Positions 5,146 through 5,853 of a DNA stretch of 5,853 nt are shown in pieces. Positions within the stretch are counted from its first letter, which is position 1. Each line of letters starts with the position of its first letter. The stretch comes from a bacterium (GTDB lineage Bacteria > Zhuqueibacterota > Zhuqueibacteria > Thermofontimicrobiales > Thermofontimicrobiaceae). Location of the stretch: assembly GCA_011046315.1 (NCBI GenBank), contig DSAU01000185.1:1-5853 (forward strand). Reading direction: 5' to 3'. The translations under genes were made by a program, and so were the position numbers. The notes beneath the pieces are model-generated. The model saw nothing but the letters and a program-made list of their open reading frames with translations, searched no databases and was not told where the DNA came from.

Positions 5146-5634
5146 ATGAATTTTGATGCTGAATTAATTACAAATTTATTAACATGTGAAAAAGAAATAA
5201 TTCATGCGCCCGGTAAGGTAAAATTGGAGCGTGGTCACTATCGGATTGAATTTGAGCTGCAAAGCGTTGATAAGGAATTTTATTTTAAAGGATTTGGACG
5301 TTACAATTCAGTGTTTAATGAGAATTTTTTGATTGGACTTGTCTATAATCCGAAACATGAAAAGGGCGTATACGAAATCTTACGATGTAATGGTCCGCAG
5401 GGTGAACACAAAATGTTCCCGCATCATGTTCATTTTCATATACATAAAATATCGACTGAAGCGATTGAAAAAGATTTAAGAGAAGATTGTTATGTGGAAA
5501 TAACCGATAAATATCAGAATTTTGAAGACGCCTTAAAATTTTTTGTAAAATATATCCATGTGAAAGTTGAGGACATCAAGCGTTATTTCCCAGGACAGGA
5601 TTTACAAACCGAATTATTTAACTTTGAGAAATAG
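5146..5634 (+). CDS. DUF6978-like hypothetical protein, 162 aa, with histidine cluster
   Basis: A soluble protein with no signal peptide or membrane segment. It opens with a helix (FDAELITNLLTCEKEI), followed by a strand-rich middle (residues about 25-85: HYRIEFELQSV, FYFKGFGRY, NFLIGLVYN). A histidine cluster PHHVHFHIH follows at residues 92-100, with His at 93, 94, 96, 98 and 100. It ends in a helix (NFEDALKFFVKYIHV). The order of elements and the Pro-His-x-His segment resemble DUF6978 proteins as I remember them; this is a fold-level impression, not a confident match. The His cluster could bind metal, but no complete nuclease motif is evident. It starts 7 bases after the hsdM stop; its AAGG ribosome-binding site (5132-5135) lies within the last hsdM codons, so translation is probably coupled. 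It ends 4 bases before the DUF1828-type gene. Function unknown; the context suggests a defence-related accessory. Confidence 0.75.
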   Translation: MNFDAELITNLLTCEKEIIHAPGKVKLERGHYRIEFELQSVDKEFYFKGFGRYNSVFNENFLIGLVYNPKHEKGVYEILRCNGPQGEHKMFPHHVHFHIHKISTEAIEKDLREDCYVEITDKYQNFEDALKFFVKYIHVKVEDIKRYFPGQDLQTELFNFEK

Positions 5635-5638
5635 AATT

Positions 5639-5853
5639 ATGAACCAGGAAATCATCAAAAATCTTAACACTCAATTTAATGGAAGATTGGGCGTTGCGGA
5701 AAAAAGGCCGGAAGTATGGCAGCTTTTTCTCCCCTTCTATCATGAAGACGGCGACATGATTGAAATCTACGTGCAAAAGGAGAACAATCGGTGGAAGATT
5801 TGTGATCACGCCATGGCCGTCATGCGGCTTTCTTATGTTTACGACATTGACAC
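5639..5853 (+). CDS. DUF1828-type protein, N-terminal fragment cut by window edge
   Basis: Seventy-one codons are visible and the frame is open at the right edge, so the true end is unknown. The start ATG at 5639 has GAGAA at 5626-5630 as a modest ribosome-binding site and lies 4 bases after the preceding stop, so the two genes are surely in one operon. Residues about 29-67 show the pattern I associate with DUF1828: LFLPFYHEDGDMIEIYV, then WKICDHAMAVMRLSY. That is an acidic Asp-Gly-Asp turn and strand, followed by an Asp-His-x-Met turn and the Met-Arg-Leu-Ser-Tyr segment. DUF1828 has no firmly established activity that I know of; such genes are found beside mobile or defence genes. The pairing with a DUF6978-like neighbour fits a two-gene module. 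hsdS and hsdR may follow beyond the window. Confidence 0.75.
   Translation, partial: MNQEIIKNLNTQFNGRLGVAEKRPEVWQLFLPFYHEDGDMIEIYVQKENNRWKICDHAMAVMRLSYVYDID

Overview
The window reads as a chromosomal segment of a low-to-moderate GC Gram-negative bacterium, most likely in or near the Fibrobacterota-Chlorobi-Bacteroidota (FCB) side of the tree (Ignavibacteria/Calditrichota/KSB1-like). This is inferred from the AT-rich intergenic DNA, an exported outer-membrane-type barrel protein fused to a CpoB/YbgF-like TPR module, and a GIY-YIG element with GC-rich palindromic ends of a kind I associate with such genomes. No rRNA, tRNA or marker gene is present, so the taxonomy is tentative.

Layout. (1) Bases 1-527 hold no convincing full-length gene. 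They contain hairpins, a small minus-strand reading frame (74-175) that may be a gene remnant followed by a terminator-like hairpin (43-62), and a sigma-54-like promoter (449-464). (2) 528-1076 encodes an unrecognised 182-aa helical protein. (3) 1131-2471 encodes a 446-aa secreted protein: signal peptide, beta-barrel, acidic linker, coiled coil, three TPR-like repeats. A strong hairpin terminator (2504-2546) closes this unit. (4) 2547-3068 is non-coding and carries a 10-bp-period triple repeat, a long imperfect inverted repeat and a possible promoter/operator. (5) 3069 to the right edge is the start of a defence-type operon: a type I restriction-modification methyltransferase (hsdM), then a 162-aa DUF6978-like protein, then the start of a DUF1828-type protein cut by the window edge, with gaps of only 7 and 4 bases.

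The most striking observation is inside hsdM. A complete GIY-YIG nuclease domain interrupts the C-terminal part of the methyltransferase, in frame. The inserted DNA is bounded by GC-rich terminal inverted repeats (4681-4698 and 4964-4979). Removing exactly 4682-4978 (297 bp, 99 codons) restores a contiguous HsdM sequence, with Pro-Asp joined to Ala-Trp-Ile-Asp. The insert has no stop codon and no ATG start in its frame, so it is expressed only as part of the host protein. It looks like a mobile, in-frame, protein-coding element carrying its own nuclease. It is not an intein, and there is no positive sign of a self-splicing intron.

How the genes may work together: hsdM would supply the adenine methyltransferase subunit of a type I system whose hsdS and hsdR are not visible here and may lie to the right. 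The two DUF proteins are co-transcribed accessory genes of unknown function. The left unit (528-2471) is functionally separate and probably belongs to the resident chromosome.
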